Shown: positions 17,582-27,923, numbered from the stretch's first letter. The stretch is 64,000 nt of DNA from Crocinitomicaceae bacterium (GCA_017983465.1 JAGOBK010000008.1:1-64000), one strand, 5' to 3'. Translations and numbers: made by a program. The notes: generated by a model not told the origin, from the sequence alone.

Positions 17582-18895
17582 TTAATCCTTAATGAATTTC
17601 TCTTGAAGGATTTCTCCAGATACCGTTTCCATCACACAAACGTACATGCCACTTTCTAATTGTGAAACGTTCATTTTTGCTGCTGTCAAATCTGTTTGAA
17701 CAAGAATGTGTTCACCTGTCAAGGAATAAATTTGAAGGGATGCTAAATCCGCTGAATGTGCTATCGTCAATTCGTTTTGAACAGGATTCGGGTAAAGCTT
17801 CATTTCGTTCGCTTGAATGGTTTCAATTCCTGTCACAACAGTGTGAAATAAAACATTGTCCACATAAACGACACCACTTCCACTTGGATTACCAGAGAAA
17901 ATCAATTGAGCTATATGGTTGTTCGATGCTAGGTTTACAAAGTCAGTAAGTGAAATATCTAAAGTCATCCAGTTTTCCAATATTGGCGTAAAAGTTAATT
18001 CGTGTTCTGTATCATCGCCACCAGCATAGGATAAGTCATTTCCAAAGTCAACAAGTTTTACACGGAATTCCGTCATGTTTGCTGTCCAAACATTCAGGTA
18101 CAAATGTGTCATATTGGAAACATTCAAAATATTACTTCCGGTAGTTTCAACTCCTACAAAGTTCAATCCAGAGTATTTTTTTGTATCGTTTCCTTGAATT
18201 TGGATATCGTTCAATGTTCCTTGAGACCATGCTGTTTGCCATGTGTTCACTGGGACATCTGTGTACACATTACTAAACATCGAAATCACATCAACTGCAG
18301 CAAAATTTGGATCTGGTGCTGGTGTCATTGGTGTTGCCAAAGGTGGACCAGGTGTTCCAAAAGTGATATTGTCAAAATAACAGATGTTCGTAGATGTACG
18401 GTTTTGAAAATCAGGGAAGATAATCACTTGGTTAATTCCGCTAGATGTTGGTAATCCAAGAATTGGAGTGAAATCGAATGTTAATTCCTCCCACTTATTA
18501 ATTTGCGTGTTTGCAACCAGTAATTCGCCTGTTGATGCACCAGATCCTGTCGCAAATTTTATTCCCACATTGCTAATAACAGGTTTGTTTACCATGATTT
18601 TAACGATGCAATTCGCAGGAGTTAGTGTGAACGTGCCTACTTCGCCATGCGCACATTCAACTCCAGCATAAGGCATTCCTCCTTGAAGAGCAGTGAACTT
18701 TGCTACCGTTGCGGATGTATTTAGTCCAGTTACATCTGGATTGACCACAATTTCTAATGGTGGATTCCCAATGTTTTCAAAAACGGTCCAAGACCATGTT
18801 GAACCAAATGCTCCTGGTTCAAAGGTGATTGGAACATTTTGAGCGATGGAGAACAGAGAATTCAATAAAAAGAAAGAAAATAGTAGTTTACGCAT
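17582..18895 (-). CDS. Secreted protein with carbohydrate-binding-like domains and T9SS sorting signal
   Basis: 437 residues. Signal peptide (LLFSFFLLNSLFSIAQ). Two beta-sandwich modules of the galactose-binding/CBM type are suggested at about residues 20-175 (ITFEPGAFGSTWSWTVFEN, ICYFDNITFGTPG) and 195-350 (LYLNVWTANMTEFRVKLVDF, VVYVDNVLFHT). The repeated D-N-I/V-x-F pattern near module ends is typical. No catalytic domain is seen. The C-terminal about 75 residues form a Por secretion-system sorting domain (MKLYPNPVQNELTI, LESGMYVC), so the protein should cross the outer membrane by T9SS. Likely a sugar-binding or matrix protein; similar regions accompany glycosyl hydrolases in other Bacteroidota. 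Monocistronic. Confidence 0.85.
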   Translation of the reverse strand: MRKLLFSFFLLNSLFSIAQNVPITFEPGAFGSTWSWTVFENIGNPPLEIVVNPDVTGLNTSATVAKFTALQGGMPYAGVECAHGEVGTFTLTPANCIVKIMVNKPVISNVGIKFATGSGASTGELLVANTQINKWEELTFDFTPILGLPTSSGINQVIIFPDFQNRTSTNICYFDNITFGTPGPPLATPMTPAPDPNFAAVDVISMFSNVYTDVPVNTWQTAWSQGTLNDIQIQGNDTKKYSGLNFVGVETTGSNILNVSNMTHLYLNVWTANMTEFRVKLVDFGNDLSYAGGDDTEHELTFTPILENWMTLDISLTDFVNLASNNHIAQLIFSGNPSGSGVVYVDNVLFHTVVTGIETIQANEMKLYPNPVQNELTIAHSADLASLQIYSLTGEHILVQTDLTAAKMNVSQLESGMYVCVMETVSGEILQEKFIKD

Positions 18896-18973
18896 GATGT
18901 AGGTTTTGGTTAAAAGTACAATAATTATTTTTCTAAATGCACTTTTAATTGAAAATCACAAGAATTCCTTTCC

Positions 18974-21900
18974 TTAAAACACAAATTCCCCAAGGTCAAC
19001 CACATCGTCTGTAACGTTCAGTCTTCGTGTGATTTCACGTTTGTACTGCAAACTCGTTCCATACTGTTTAAACAATTGTATACTCAATGTCGCCTTGCCA
19101 TTTACTGTCGGACGATGATCACCGTAATAATGTGCTTGAATACGGTATGTTCCATGTTTTGCTGCGTGAATCATGTATTCCTCTGGTCCATATCCTTGCG
19201 TAAAGTCATTGGAAATACGTCCACCGTTTGCAGTCAACGGATACGAATACATGCATTTTTCGCCATCAGGTTCTGTGATCCATAAATCGACATCGGTATC
19301 ATCGGTGTCCCAATTCAGGACAATGCGAATGTCCACAGGCATTTTACGAATAAACGCTTTGTCGATGTAGTCGTATTTCAGGTTTCTTGGATGACTGGCA
19401 ATGATGTTATTGATTTCATTCAAGGCAATGCAATGAATTCCAGCAAAGCGTCCATCGTATGGTTCTTTCACAACTTTGTATAAATAGCGAATAGCTTCGT
19501 TGTAATTCCCTGATTGCTCAAATGCAAGTCCAAGGTCTCGGTAGGACTGTGGTTCTTCGGGACGCAGTTCGATCAGGTGTTTGAAAAGCGCTAATGCCAA
19601 TTTCTTTTCACCTAATTGCAAGAAACGTTGTGCGACAATCCGCAATAAACTGTGATTTTCCATGTCCAATTCGGCAATGTTTGAAAGAACACGAATTCCC
19701 TCCGCGTATTGCTTTTTGAAAATCAAGTAATCGCTCACGTCTAAATAAAACGAAGGTTGACTCGCATACTTTTTACGTTCTTCCAAATATACACCATAGG
19801 CTTTTGAAAGCGGAACAGTTTTGATGCGTTTCATATAGGGCGACTTTGGATCCCAAGCTTTCACGTGCAAGGAACCGCGAGCAGCTACTGTTGAACTTGT
19901 GCACCCGTTGAAATCCGTAAGGGTTAAACTGTAGGTTCCGACAGAAGGATTTAAACTACTAAAACTACTAACTAAGTTACTGGCATTTGTCCAAGAATAA
20001 CTTACTGCGCCAACGGAATTACCTAAGCCGTATCCTGCCGTTAATTGGATTTCTTCTCCTTCTTGATTGCTTTCCATATGCATGTTCGCTACGACATCAT
20101 TTTCTACAACCGGGGGAATAAAGGCGGTTAATTGATCACTTGAATTAGCTGAAACACTCGTAGGAGGTGGAGGTGGGGAAGATTCATAACTTGAACCTTG
20201 CACATTTACGTCTCTTAAAATGATGGCATCGTCTGGAGAGGGAGGAGGAAGGTTAATTGATCGATTTCTTTTTTTCTTCGGTTCTTTTCGATGTGTTTTC
20301 CACCAGGATTGTTGGGATTTCCATTCCTTTTTGATGGCACGCATGTGGTCATAACTGCTCTCTTTCTCTTCTTTATCCGCTGCTTTCAATTGCTTGAAAT
20401 ATTCTTTTTGTAAACTTTTTGGTGGAAGGATGCGGTGTTGGACATAGTCCTCCACTCGGTCGAGAATCAACAAAGAAGAAAAATCGGAAACTAATCGGTA
20501 TTTTAAACCTGTCTCAAGTATTTGTTTTTCGTTTTGTTTGGGATTTTCTTGTAGTTCAGTGAGCTGGTGGATGGCCCACATTTTTTCTAGGTTGGCATGT
20601 GCTTTTTGCTTGTTAAGCTCTAGCGGGATACGCGTTTTTAGAAGGACTTTCGTTCCGATTCCGAATTTCGCTGTGACAAAAGGACGGACTTCCTTTAACT
20701 TTCCAGAAACAGAAAGAATCCCGTTGTTACCCAATCCAGCACTTGGGTAATAATTTCCCAAGGCGGAATCCGTTTCAAATCCCATAAAGTGAAGAGATTT
20801 GGAATTCAAACGTTCCAAGGCTTCTTTTTCACTCAAAGAACAAAGGTCGATGAATTCACCGTGAGAAGTCCTTGAGAGATTTTTCAGAAATCCGTTGTCG
20901 GATTTAATGGCGCTTTGAATGCAGTAGATTTCTTTCGTAGTTAAGGGACTCTTTGCGCTCCCTAAATTTTGAAGTCCGTCTGTAAACAACAAGATTTCTT
21001 CGCCTTTGCAGGAATTCCAAGGTAGTTGATTTAGTGTCGTTCCACCATCGTACTTAAGTTTCTGTATGGCTTGAAGCAATTCGGTGCTTTGTCCATTTTT
21101 GATGCGAAAGGTTTGACTAGGTAGCGCTTTGAATCCAAATGGAATGAATTCCACTTCTCCTTTTTTCATGGTGCTTAAATACTTCTTCAATAAGCTGATT
21201 TCCTTTGGAATTTGAGATAGGTATCGAGAACTAGAGACATCCCAAAGAATGGTGATTTTTTTCACTTGTTCTTTACGTGCATACTTTTGTGGAAGTTTGA
21301 GATTCGTATGAAAGAAAATTCCGTTTGACTTTTGTTCGCAAGCAGCTACGGTTGCAGATGGTCGATTTGGTAGGCGAATGACAATAGGTTTGTTGGCCAG
21401 AAATTGTGTTTTACGTACGGACGCTTTATAAATTTTTGAAACTTCTGATAACTTGAAATCATCCGAACAAGAACGAAGGATGTTTGGATTTTCTGCCTCT
21501 CCAACGATGGAAAGTTGGTAAGAGAATGCTGGGATTTTTTCTTTGAAGAAGAGCGGGAGGTAATAATATGAATGTTTGACGTCCATCGCAAGTTCATGCA
21601 TGTACTCGATGATGATGTGCTTTGAACCTTTTGATGGAACAGGGAAGACGCGTAATTTAAAATTGTTTCCTTGAGTTTTTTCGATTAATCCGGGATCGAT
21701 TCCTTGTCGAACCGTAGCCTCGTATGCCATGCGCGCCTTTACCTTTTCAACAGCTACACCGGACCTCATTTCACCATTGACATCCATCGCGAAATAGGAA
21801 ATCGTTTGACCGTCTGCGAGTGGAAATTGCAATTCAGCCTCTAAATCTCGATTTTGCTCATTGTAAAAATACATATCATAGCGCGTACGTGCCACACCAT

Positions 21901-22180
21901 TTTCAATCGTCGAGGAAATCGATAATTTGGAAAGATGGACGGTTTTTTCTCGTTCGTTTGAGATTTTCAATACAGGAACCGCTTTGTTTGCAAGTAAGGT
22001 TTGCTCCTGAATCAATCCATCTGTTTTTCGATCGAAGAGTCCAGCGTACGGATCTTTCTTCTTTGTCGGTGTTTCTGGTCTATTCAAGTAATTGAAAAGA
22101 AATCCAACGAAAATAGAAATCAACAAGATGATGCCAAAACGGATGTGTTTTTTTGAGACGCTTGGGAAGGAAATATTCAT
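18974..22180 (-). CDS. VIT/VWA domain protein with SprB-like module, TPRs and DUF2135
   Basis: 1068 residues from the ATG at 22180; a TTG ten codons upstream is in frame but less likely. Order: N-terminal membrane anchor at about 12-35 (FGIILLISIFVGFLFNYL); VIT domain at about 70-215 (LEAELQFPLADGQTISYF, AYEATVRQGIDPGLIE); VWA-like domain at about 315-480 with a MIDAS-like DVSSS; a charged stretch and Pro-rich linker at about 590-700; a SprB/PKD-like segment at about 725-775 (SYSWTNASNLVSSFSSL, YSLTLTDFNGC); TPR-like helices at about 830-930 (GDLGLAFEQSGNYNEAIRYL-type); C-terminal DUF2135 at about 960-1065 (NWDTDDTDVDLWITEPDGE, YRIQAHYYGDH). VIT/VWA proteins often act in adhesion or protein assembly. 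The product is probably periplasmic or surface facing. Its function is unknown. Confidence 0.85.
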   Translation of the reverse strand: MNISFPSVSKKHIRFGIILLISIFVGFLFNYLNRPETPTKKKDPYAGLFDRKTDGLIQEQTLLANKAVPVLKISNEREKTVHLSKLSISSTIENGVARTRYDMYFYNEQNRDLEAELQFPLADGQTISYFAMDVNGEMRSGVAVEKVKARMAYEATVRQGIDPGLIEKTQGNNFKLRVFPVPSKGSKHIIIEYMHELAMDVKHSYYYLPLFFKEKIPAFSYQLSIVGEAENPNILRSCSDDFKLSEVSKIYKASVRKTQFLANKPIVIRLPNRPSATVAACEQKSNGIFFHTNLKLPQKYARKEQVKKITILWDVSSSRYLSQIPKEISLLKKYLSTMKKGEVEFIPFGFKALPSQTFRIKNGQSTELLQAIQKLKYDGGTTLNQLPWNSCKGEEILLFTDGLQNLGSAKSPLTTKEIYCIQSAIKSDNGFLKNLSRTSHGEFIDLCSLSEKEALERLNSKSLHFMGFETDSALGNYYPSAGLGNNGILSVSGKLKEVRPFVTAKFGIGTKVLLKTRIPLELNKQKAHANLEKMWAIHQLTELQENPKQNEKQILETGLKYRLVSDFSSLLILDRVEDYVQHRILPPKSLQKEYFKQLKAADKEEKESSYDHMRAIKKEWKSQQSWWKTHRKEPKKKRNRSINLPPPSPDDAIILRDVNVQGSSYESSPPPPPTSVSANSSDQLTAFIPPVVENDVVANMHMESNQEGEEIQLTAGYGLGNSVGAVSYSWTNASNLVSSFSSLNPSVGTYSLTLTDFNGCTSSTVAARGSLHVKAWDPKSPYMKRIKTVPLSKAYGVYLEERKKYASQPSFYLDVSDYLIFKKQYAEGIRVLSNIAELDMENHSLLRIVAQRFLQLGEKKLALALFKHLIELRPEEPQSYRDLGLAFEQSGNYNEAIRYLYKVVKEPYDGRFAGIHCIALNEINNIIASHPRNLKYDYIDKAFIRKMPVDIRIVLNWDTDDTDVDLWITEPDGEKCMYSYPLTANGGRISNDFTQGYGPEEYMIHAAKHGTYRIQAHYYGDHRPTVNGKATLSIQLFKQYGTSLQYKREITRRLNVTDDVVDLGEFVF

Positions 22181-22260
22181 AAAGTAGACGTTTAGTGAGC
22201 CTCTGTACAACTAAGTTAAGACTTGGTTCATCAGCTGACAAATTAAACGTAAAGAATGTA

Positions 22261-22280
22261 AAATTCTAACAATAGAATTT
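22261..22280 (-). terminator. Weak hairpin after nuoN
   Basis: A perfect 7-bp stem (AAATTCT/AGAATTT) with a six-base loop lies about 70 bases past the nuoN stop. It has no strong T run on the minus strand, so it may be only a processing or stability hairpin. Confidence 0.25.
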
Positions 22281-22347
22281 CTTTCAAGATTGTTCCGCTA
22301 TAATGAGCAGTTCACTTCATGAAAAGATAAAGGACTTTGATCGGCTC

Positions 22348-23700
22348 TTACTTAATTAGAAGTACCAACCATCCACCAAGAACACCTGCTAAGCAAAGAA
22401 CCAAAACAAGCCCTTGAATTGCTGTCATTTTGATTTTCTGTCCTTCTCCTTCACGAGATAATGCGAGAACCATTAAACGCAAGTAAAGGTATGCTCCGAT
22501 CAATGAAGCAATGATTGCTAGTACAACGAACGGTAAGTAATTTGCAAATGCACTTGACAACAATAAGTATTTACCGAAGAATCCAGTGAATGGAGGAATT
22601 CCAGACATGGATAATAGAGAAATCACTAATGTTATTCCAATCAGTGGATTTGAATACCCAATTCCTTTCCAGTTTGTTAGTTCGTCGGTGTCTTTCTCGA
22701 CAATCATATTGATGGTTACCAATGCAATCGTTGAACATGCGTATCCAATCATAAAGATCCACAGGGAAGCTTCACCAAATTGTTGGTTCAATACAGCGAA
22801 CAATGCGAATCCAGTATTGGCAATACTCGAGTAGGCCATCATTCTGCGGAAAGATGTTTGTTTCAAGGCGGAGATATAGCCTAAGAATAAAGAAACAATA
22901 ATGGCAAAAAGCACCAATCCAGAAACAAATGGTGTTAATTGATTGAAGGTGAAATTAAACAAATGAACAAAGGCAAATAACGCAGCTAGTTTCACAACAG
23001 AAGCCATGTATGCCATCACAGCATTTGAAGATCCTTGGTACACGTCTGGACCCCAGAAATGGAAAGGAACTGCACCAACTTTGAACATAAATGCAGCCAT
23101 CATCATCAATACGCCAATGTTTAACATCGGTGAATGTGACATACCCATGTCAATTGCCATGCGGATTTCATTCAAATCGAAAGATCCTGTTGAACCATAG
23201 ATCAACGCAATACCAAACAACATGATTGCTGTAGCGAATGATCCAGTAAAGAAGTATTTTACGGATGCTTCAGATGCCAAAGAATTTCCTTTTTGAATTC
23301 CAACAAGTACATAAATTGGAATGGATAAAATCTCTAATCCTAAAAAGAACATGAACATGTTAGAGAATCCGATTAAACACAATGCTCCCGTTAATGAGAA
23401 GAGAATCAACCCGTAATAATCAGCCGTATGTTCATCTTCTTCTTTGTAAAAGACATATCCCATCAACACCGCTAATAAAGTCAGTCCAATCGCTAATAAA
23501 GCAAACATTTGTTGTGTACGCGAGAATGTTAGTCCAGCGTAAGTACTGAAAATTGATTCGTAATCATTGATGTAGAACATGGAAATAAATCCACCGATCA
23601 AGCCGATTGAAATGACTGCTAACGTCAATTCACTCTTTTTTAACATTCCAACAAACAGTCCAATAAGTCCTGTGATAAATATGATAATTACTGCGTCCAT
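22348..23700 (-). CDS. nuoN: NADH-quinone oxidoreductase subunit N
   Basis: 450 residues, about 14 predicted membrane segments. Antiporter-like subunit of complex I that takes part in proton pumping. The conserved channel core is present (KYFFTGSFATAIMLFG, FMFKVGAVPFHFWGPDVYQG with the key Lys, SVVKLAALFAF). Last gene of the nuo operon, 4 bases after nuoM. The order nuoL-M-N at the end is the standard one. Confidence 0.96.
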   Translation of the reverse strand: MDAVIIIFITGLIGLFVGMLKKSELTLAVISIGLIGGFISMFYINDYESIFSTYAGLTFSRTQQMFALLAIGLTLLAVLMGYVFYKEEDEHTADYYGLILFSLTGALCLIGFSNMFMFFLGLEILSIPIYVLVGIQKGNSLASEASVKYFFTGSFATAIMLFGIALIYGSTGSFDLNEIRMAIDMGMSHSPMLNIGVLMMMAAFMFKVGAVPFHFWGPDVYQGSSNAVMAYMASVVKLAALFAFVHLFNFTFNQLTPFVSGLVLFAIIVSLFLGYISALKQTSFRRMMAYSSIANTGFALFAVLNQQFGEASLWIFMIGYACSTIALVTINMIVEKDTDELTNWKGIGYSNPLIGITLVISLLSMSGIPPFTGFFGKYLLLSSAFANYLPFVVLAIIASLIGAYLYLRLMVLALSREGEGQKIKMTAIQGLVLVLCLAGVLGGWLVLLIK

Positions 23701-23704
23701 CTTA

Positions 23705-25150
23705 TTATTTTGTAAATGTTAAGTCTCCCGCCATCAATTCTTGTGTGAATTTGATGCTTGGTTTAATGAAATCGATGATAATTTGTGGATACAATCCAAA
23801 TCCAACTGCTGCTACGGTTAAAATCCCGAATACTGCATATTCGTTCCACGTTAAATCTGCGAATACAGTAACTTTTGATGGACCGAACATGGAGCCTTGG
23901 TAAGCACGTAACATATACACAGCTCCAAATACTAGAGTTGATGCTGCGGTAATTCCAATTACCCAATGAGCAGTGAACAATTCTTTGATCAAGATAAACT
24001 CTCCGATGAATCCTGCTGTAAATGGAACAGAAACGGATATAAATGTCATCACGGCAAACCAGAATCCAAAGTGAGGAGCCACTTTCGCAATTCCACCTAA
24101 GTCATCGATGTTTCGCGTGTTTAATCGATCTTCAATGATTCCTGCACATAGGAACAAAGCAACAGCAACGATACTGTGGTTGATGATTTGAACCATCGAT
24201 GCTTCAATCGCTGAAACGGTAAACAACATGATTCCAGCTGCGATTAATCCAAGGTGACTAATAGAAGCGTAAGCGAACAAGGTTTTCAAATCTTTTTGTT
24301 TCATGGCGATAATTGCACCATAAACGATTCCAATTCCACCAAGGGTGATCACAGGCCATTTCAAATAAACCAATCCTTCAAAACCAATTGGAATCATCCA
24401 TTTGATCATTCCGTATAAGGCCATTTTCAACATCAATGCTGAAAGCAACATCGTTCCAGCCATCGGTGCATTCGTGTACGTTGGTGCTTGCCATGTGTGA
24501 AATGGGAATAATGGAATCTTCACAGCGAATGCAAATAGAATTCCTCCCATAATCAACGCCGCTTCTACTGCTTTTCCATCGAAGTTCGCTTGAACTAATT
24601 GGAAGTAAGAGAAGTTTGGTGAGAAGTAAGCCAATCCGATAAAGGACAATAACATCATCAAGGATCCAAGTAAAGTATACAAGAAGAATTTGAACAATGC
24701 ACGGTTGTTGTCCTGTTTTCCAAACCAGTAAAGAATAAGGAAAATTGGAATCAAGGTTAACTCCCAGAAGGTGTAAAACAAAATTCCATCAAGTGATGTG
24801 AACAAGCCCAATAAAGCACATTGCATTAAAAGTACCAAACCTGTAAAACGTGCGTTGGAAGAAATGTCTCTGTTCCAATTCGCTAACAAGATGATACTGA
24901 TAACCGCATTCGTTAATAAGACCATCACTAATGCTAATCCATCATAACCCATTTTAAAGGTTAATCCTAATGGAAAAACTTCAACTGGATTTAGGATAAG
25001 AACATAGTTCGCTGGATCAAAGTTCATCAAATGAACAATGGAAACTGCCAAAACACTAAGGCTTGCTAACAATCCAAATGGACGAACCCAATTAGTTGGA
25101 AGAAAGAAAGCAATGATTCCAAGAATAAGTGGTAAAATGATTAGTTCCAA
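23705..25150 (-). CDS. nuoM: NADH-quinone oxidoreductase subunit M
   Basis: 481 residues, antiporter-like proton-channel subunit. Conserved signatures include the Glu of TFWELTLIPIFLILYW, FAVKIPLFPFHTWQAPTY, LMLKMALYGMIKW and FAYASISHLGLI. The frame opens with TTG (LEL...), and no ATG follows for about 40 codons of clearly conserved N-terminal membrane sequence, so TTG is very likely the real start. This start overlaps the nuoL stop by 10 bases, which suggests translational coupling. Confidence 0.95.
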   Translation of the reverse strand: MELIILPLILGIIAFFLPTNWVRPFGLLASLSVLAVSIVHLMNFDPANYVLILNPVEVFPLGLTFKMGYDGLALVMVLLTNAVISIILLANWNRDISSNARFTGLVLLMQCALLGLFTSLDGILFYTFWELTLIPIFLILYWFGKQDNNRALFKFFLYTLLGSLMMLLSFIGLAYFSPNFSYFQLVQANFDGKAVEAALIMGGILFAFAVKIPLFPFHTWQAPTYTNAPMAGTMLLSALMLKMALYGMIKWMIPIGFEGLVYLKWPVITLGGIGIVYGAIIAMKQKDLKTLFAYASISHLGLIAAGIMLFTVSAIEASMVQIINHSIVAVALFLCAGIIEDRLNTRNIDDLGGIAKVAPHFGFWFAVMTFISVSVPFTAGFIGEFILIKELFTAHWVIGITAASTLVFGAVYMLRAYQGSMFGPSKVTVFADLTWNEYAVFGILTVAAVGFGLYPQIIIDFIKPSIKFTQELMAGDLTFTK

Positions 25151-27069
25151 AATGTAGATTTTATGATGTAATAACTAATAAATCCGATGATACCCATAAC
25201 CATCCAGAATAGATAACTTGACAAGAATCCTGATTGCCATTTGCGTGTGTAATTTCCACTTGCCTCAATCGCGCTCGTCAAACGGAAAATCCCATTGTTC
25301 AATACGCGTTGTTCAAATTGACTCGCTAGGGTATTAGATAACCATAGGATTGGTTGAACAAAAATCGTTTGGTACAATTCATCGATGTACAACTTGTTGC
25401 TCGATAATTTCTCCCAAGCATTCATGTCCACATCTTCTTTGGCAACAGCTTGATTCTTCACGTAGGTAATGTATGCCCATGTCATTACGGATAATGCAAC
25501 AACACTCGCAATACACATCAGGATGATGGATTGATTTCCATCCATGTGTTCCGTTTCGATTTGATTTAATCCGTATGTTGTACTTTCTAAAAAGTGAGAC
25601 ATCCAATGTCCAGCGTTGTGAAATACAATACCCGGTAAATTCAAGATTCCACCAAATACAGACAACACAGCTAGAACCATTAATGGAATTGTCATGGATA
25701 AGCCACTTTCGTGAACGTGAGACTTTAATTTATCACCACCTCTAAAGCTTCCGTGGAATACCAAGAAATATAAGCGGAACATGTAGATGGCTGTCATGGT
25801 AACAGCAATCATTAAGATACCATATACGATTGGACTAGACATCCACGCATGCGCCAAGATTTCATCTTTGGAAAAGAATCCAGAAAGGAATGGGAATCCA
25901 GCAATGGCAAGTGTACCGATTAAGAAGGTAATGTGTGTGATTGGTGTTAATTTCGATAAGCCACCCATTTTTCGGATGTCTTGCTCGTCTGACATAGCGT
26001 GAATCACACTACCAGATCCTAAGAACAATAAGGCTTTAAAGAATGCATGCGTCGTTACGTGGAATAAAGCAACCGTGTAAGCACCCATTCCTAATGCAAC
26101 GAACATCAATCCAAGTTGTGAAACCGTAGAGTAAGCCAATACTTTTTTAATGTCGTTTTGACGCATGGCAATAAACGCAGCAACGACTGTCGTTGCAATA
26201 CCAATCACCAAAATAATGTCTTTCGTTGTTGGTGCTAATTCAAACAAGAAATTTGAACGAACCGTTAAGTATATTCCGGCTGTTACCATGGTTGCTGCGT
26301 GAATTAAGGCAGATACAGGAGTTGGTCCCGCCATCGCATCTGGTAACCAAGTGAACAATGGAATTTGTGCACTTTTTCCAGTTGCAGCTAGGAATAGGCA
26401 TAAAGTAATCGCTCCAGCAATTCCCGTATACAATTCTGGACTAGCAGTAATCATTTTTCCGATTTCGACAAACTCTAGTGTGTGGAATTTGTTTATCATC
26501 ATGAATAATGCGAACAACAATCCAGCGTCACCAATACGGTTCATGATGAATGCTTTACGCGCAGCTAGGCTGTTTGCAATTCCTTTTTCGGCATCGTTGT
26601 AGTGGAATCCAATCAATAAATATGAACAAATACCAACACCTTCCCAACCGAAGAACAATACAAAGTAGTTACTTCCCAATACTAAAAGAAGCATAGAGAA
26701 AATAAACAAGTTCAGATACGTGAAGAATTTGTGGTATCCTTCGTCATGGCTCATGTAACCCATCGAGAACAAGTGAATCAAAGATCCAATTCCCGTGATG
26801 ATTAAGGTCATCCAAATAGATAATGAATCAATTTGAAAGTTCGCATCTAACGTGAAATCATCAAATTTCGCTACTTGAAACAAATGAACAATCGTCGTTT
26901 TATCCAATCCTGAAAATAAAGTCAGTCCGATAAGGAAAGAAACGAAAACCATCAAAGTCGCAAGCGAACCAACGATTAATTTCGGCATCTTCTTTCCAAG
27001 AACACCATTGATAGCAGCGCCTATTAAAGGCAAAGAAATCAAGGTCAATAATAATAGATCTTTTCCCAT
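25141..27069 (-). CDS. nuoL: NADH-quinone oxidoreductase subunit L
   Basis: 642 residues, the largest membrane subunit of complex I. Conserved proton-channel core: FFGWEGVGICSYLLIGF, TGKSAQIPLFTWLPDAMAGP, PVSALIHAATMVTAGIYL, HAFFKALLFLGSGSVIHA. The C-terminal part holds the long lateral helix region and a final membrane segment (WMVMGIIGFISYYII). It starts 4 bases after the nuoK stop and overlaps nuoM at its end. Confidence 0.97.
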   Translation of the reverse strand: MGKDLLLLTLISLPLIGAAINGVLGKKMPKLIVGSLATLMVFVSFLIGLTLFSGLDKTTIVHLFQVAKFDDFTLDANFQIDSLSIWMTLIITGIGSLIHLFSMGYMSHDEGYHKFFTYLNLFIFSMLLLVLGSNYFVLFFGWEGVGICSYLLIGFHYNDAEKGIANSLAARKAFIMNRIGDAGLLFALFMMINKFHTLEFVEIGKMITASPELYTGIAGAITLCLFLAATGKSAQIPLFTWLPDAMAGPTPVSALIHAATMVTAGIYLTVRSNFLFELAPTTKDIILVIGIATTVVAAFIAMRQNDIKKVLAYSTVSQLGLMFVALGMGAYTVALFHVTTHAFFKALLFLGSGSVIHAMSDEQDIRKMGGLSKLTPITHITFLIGTLAIAGFPFLSGFFSKDEILAHAWMSSPIVYGILMIAVTMTAIYMFRLYFLVFHGSFRGGDKLKSHVHESGLSMTIPLMVLAVLSVFGGILNLPGIVFHNAGHWMSHFLESTTYGLNQIETEHMDGNQSIILMCIASVVALSVMTWAYITYVKNQAVAKEDVDMNAWEKLSSNKLYIDELYQTIFVQPILWLSNTLASQFEQRVLNNGIFRLTSAIEASGNYTRKWQSGFLSSYLFWMVMGIIGFISYYIIKSTFWN

Positions 27070-27073
27070 TTTC

Positions 27074-27397
27074 TTAACCGTTTAATTTGTTGAACATTTC
27101 GATGTCGATGGATTTGCTGTTACGGTATGCCATAATTAAAATGGATAATCCGATGGTAGCTTCTGCCGCAGCTACGACGATGATGAAGAACACAAAGATT
27201 TGTGCTTCACCATTTCCAAAGAAGGTAGAGAAAGTCACTAAAAGCAAGTTCACAGCGTTTAGCATCAATTCGATACACATCAATAAGACAATCATGTTTT
27301 TTCTTGTGAGCACACCAATCGCCCCAATGCTAAATAAAGCAATGGATACGAAAATGTAAAAATCTAAGGATGCCCCTATATTGTTTAACTGTTCCAT
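27074..27397 (-). CDS. nuoK: NADH-quinone oxidoreductase subunit K
   Basis: 107 residues with three membrane segments, as usual. The conserved acidic residues are visible in MCIELMLNAVNLLLV and AAAEATIGLSILI. These Glu residues form part of the central hydrophilic axis of complex I. Confidence 0.96.
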   Translation of the reverse strand: MEQLNNIGASLDFYIFVSIALFSIGAIGVLTRKNMIVLLMCIELMLNAVNLLLVTFSTFFGNGEAQIFVFFIIVVAAAEATIGLSILIMAYRNSKSIDIEMFNKLNG

Positions 27398-27407
27398 ATT
27401 TTAGTTC

Positions 27408-27923
27408 TTAATCGATGATTTGTTTTTCTCTTTTCGCTAGAAGTACAGCACCAACCATCGCAGCGATGAATAGGATAGAAGAGATTTCAAACGGTACGAG
27501 GTATTTCGAAAATAGTAGTTTACCTAATTTTTCAACGAGACCAGCGTCTTGCACTGCCACTTGAACGTAGCCTTTTCCATATTGAAACGTATCTCTTAAT
27601 GCGGTAATCATCACAAGGAAAAGTGTTCCACCTGCAATCACAGCAGTTATCACACTCATTCGTGAGGACTCTGGCTCCATTTCCTTGTTCAAGTTCAACA
27701 ACATTAAAACGAATAAGAAAAGGACCATAATTGCTCCTGCATAAACAATCATATTAACGATTGCTAAGAACTGCGCATTCATCAAAATGTACATGGCAGA
27801 GATAAAAAAGAAGGTAATTACCAAGTAAATTACACTTCGAATTGGGTGTTTGCTTAAAACGACCATCAAACCAGATGCAATCGTTAAACTTCCCAATATC
27901 ACGGAGATCATTTGTAAACTCAT
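27408..27923 (-). CDS. nuoJ: NADH-quinone oxidoreductase subunit J
   Basis: 171 residues, five predicted membrane segments (IRSVIYLVITFFFISAMYI; VNMIVYAGAIMVLFLFVLML with the conserved IVYAGAIMVLF). The start codon overlaps the nuoI stop by four bases (ATGA). Confidence 0.95.
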   Translation of the reverse strand: MSLQMISVILGSLTIASGLMVVLSKHPIRSVIYLVITFFFISAMYILMNAQFLAIVNMIVYAGAIMVLFLFVLMLLNLNKEMEPESSRMSVITAVIAGGTLFLVMITALRDTFQYGKGYVQVAVQDAGLVEKLGKLLFSKYLVPFEISSILFIAAMVGAVLLAKREKQIID

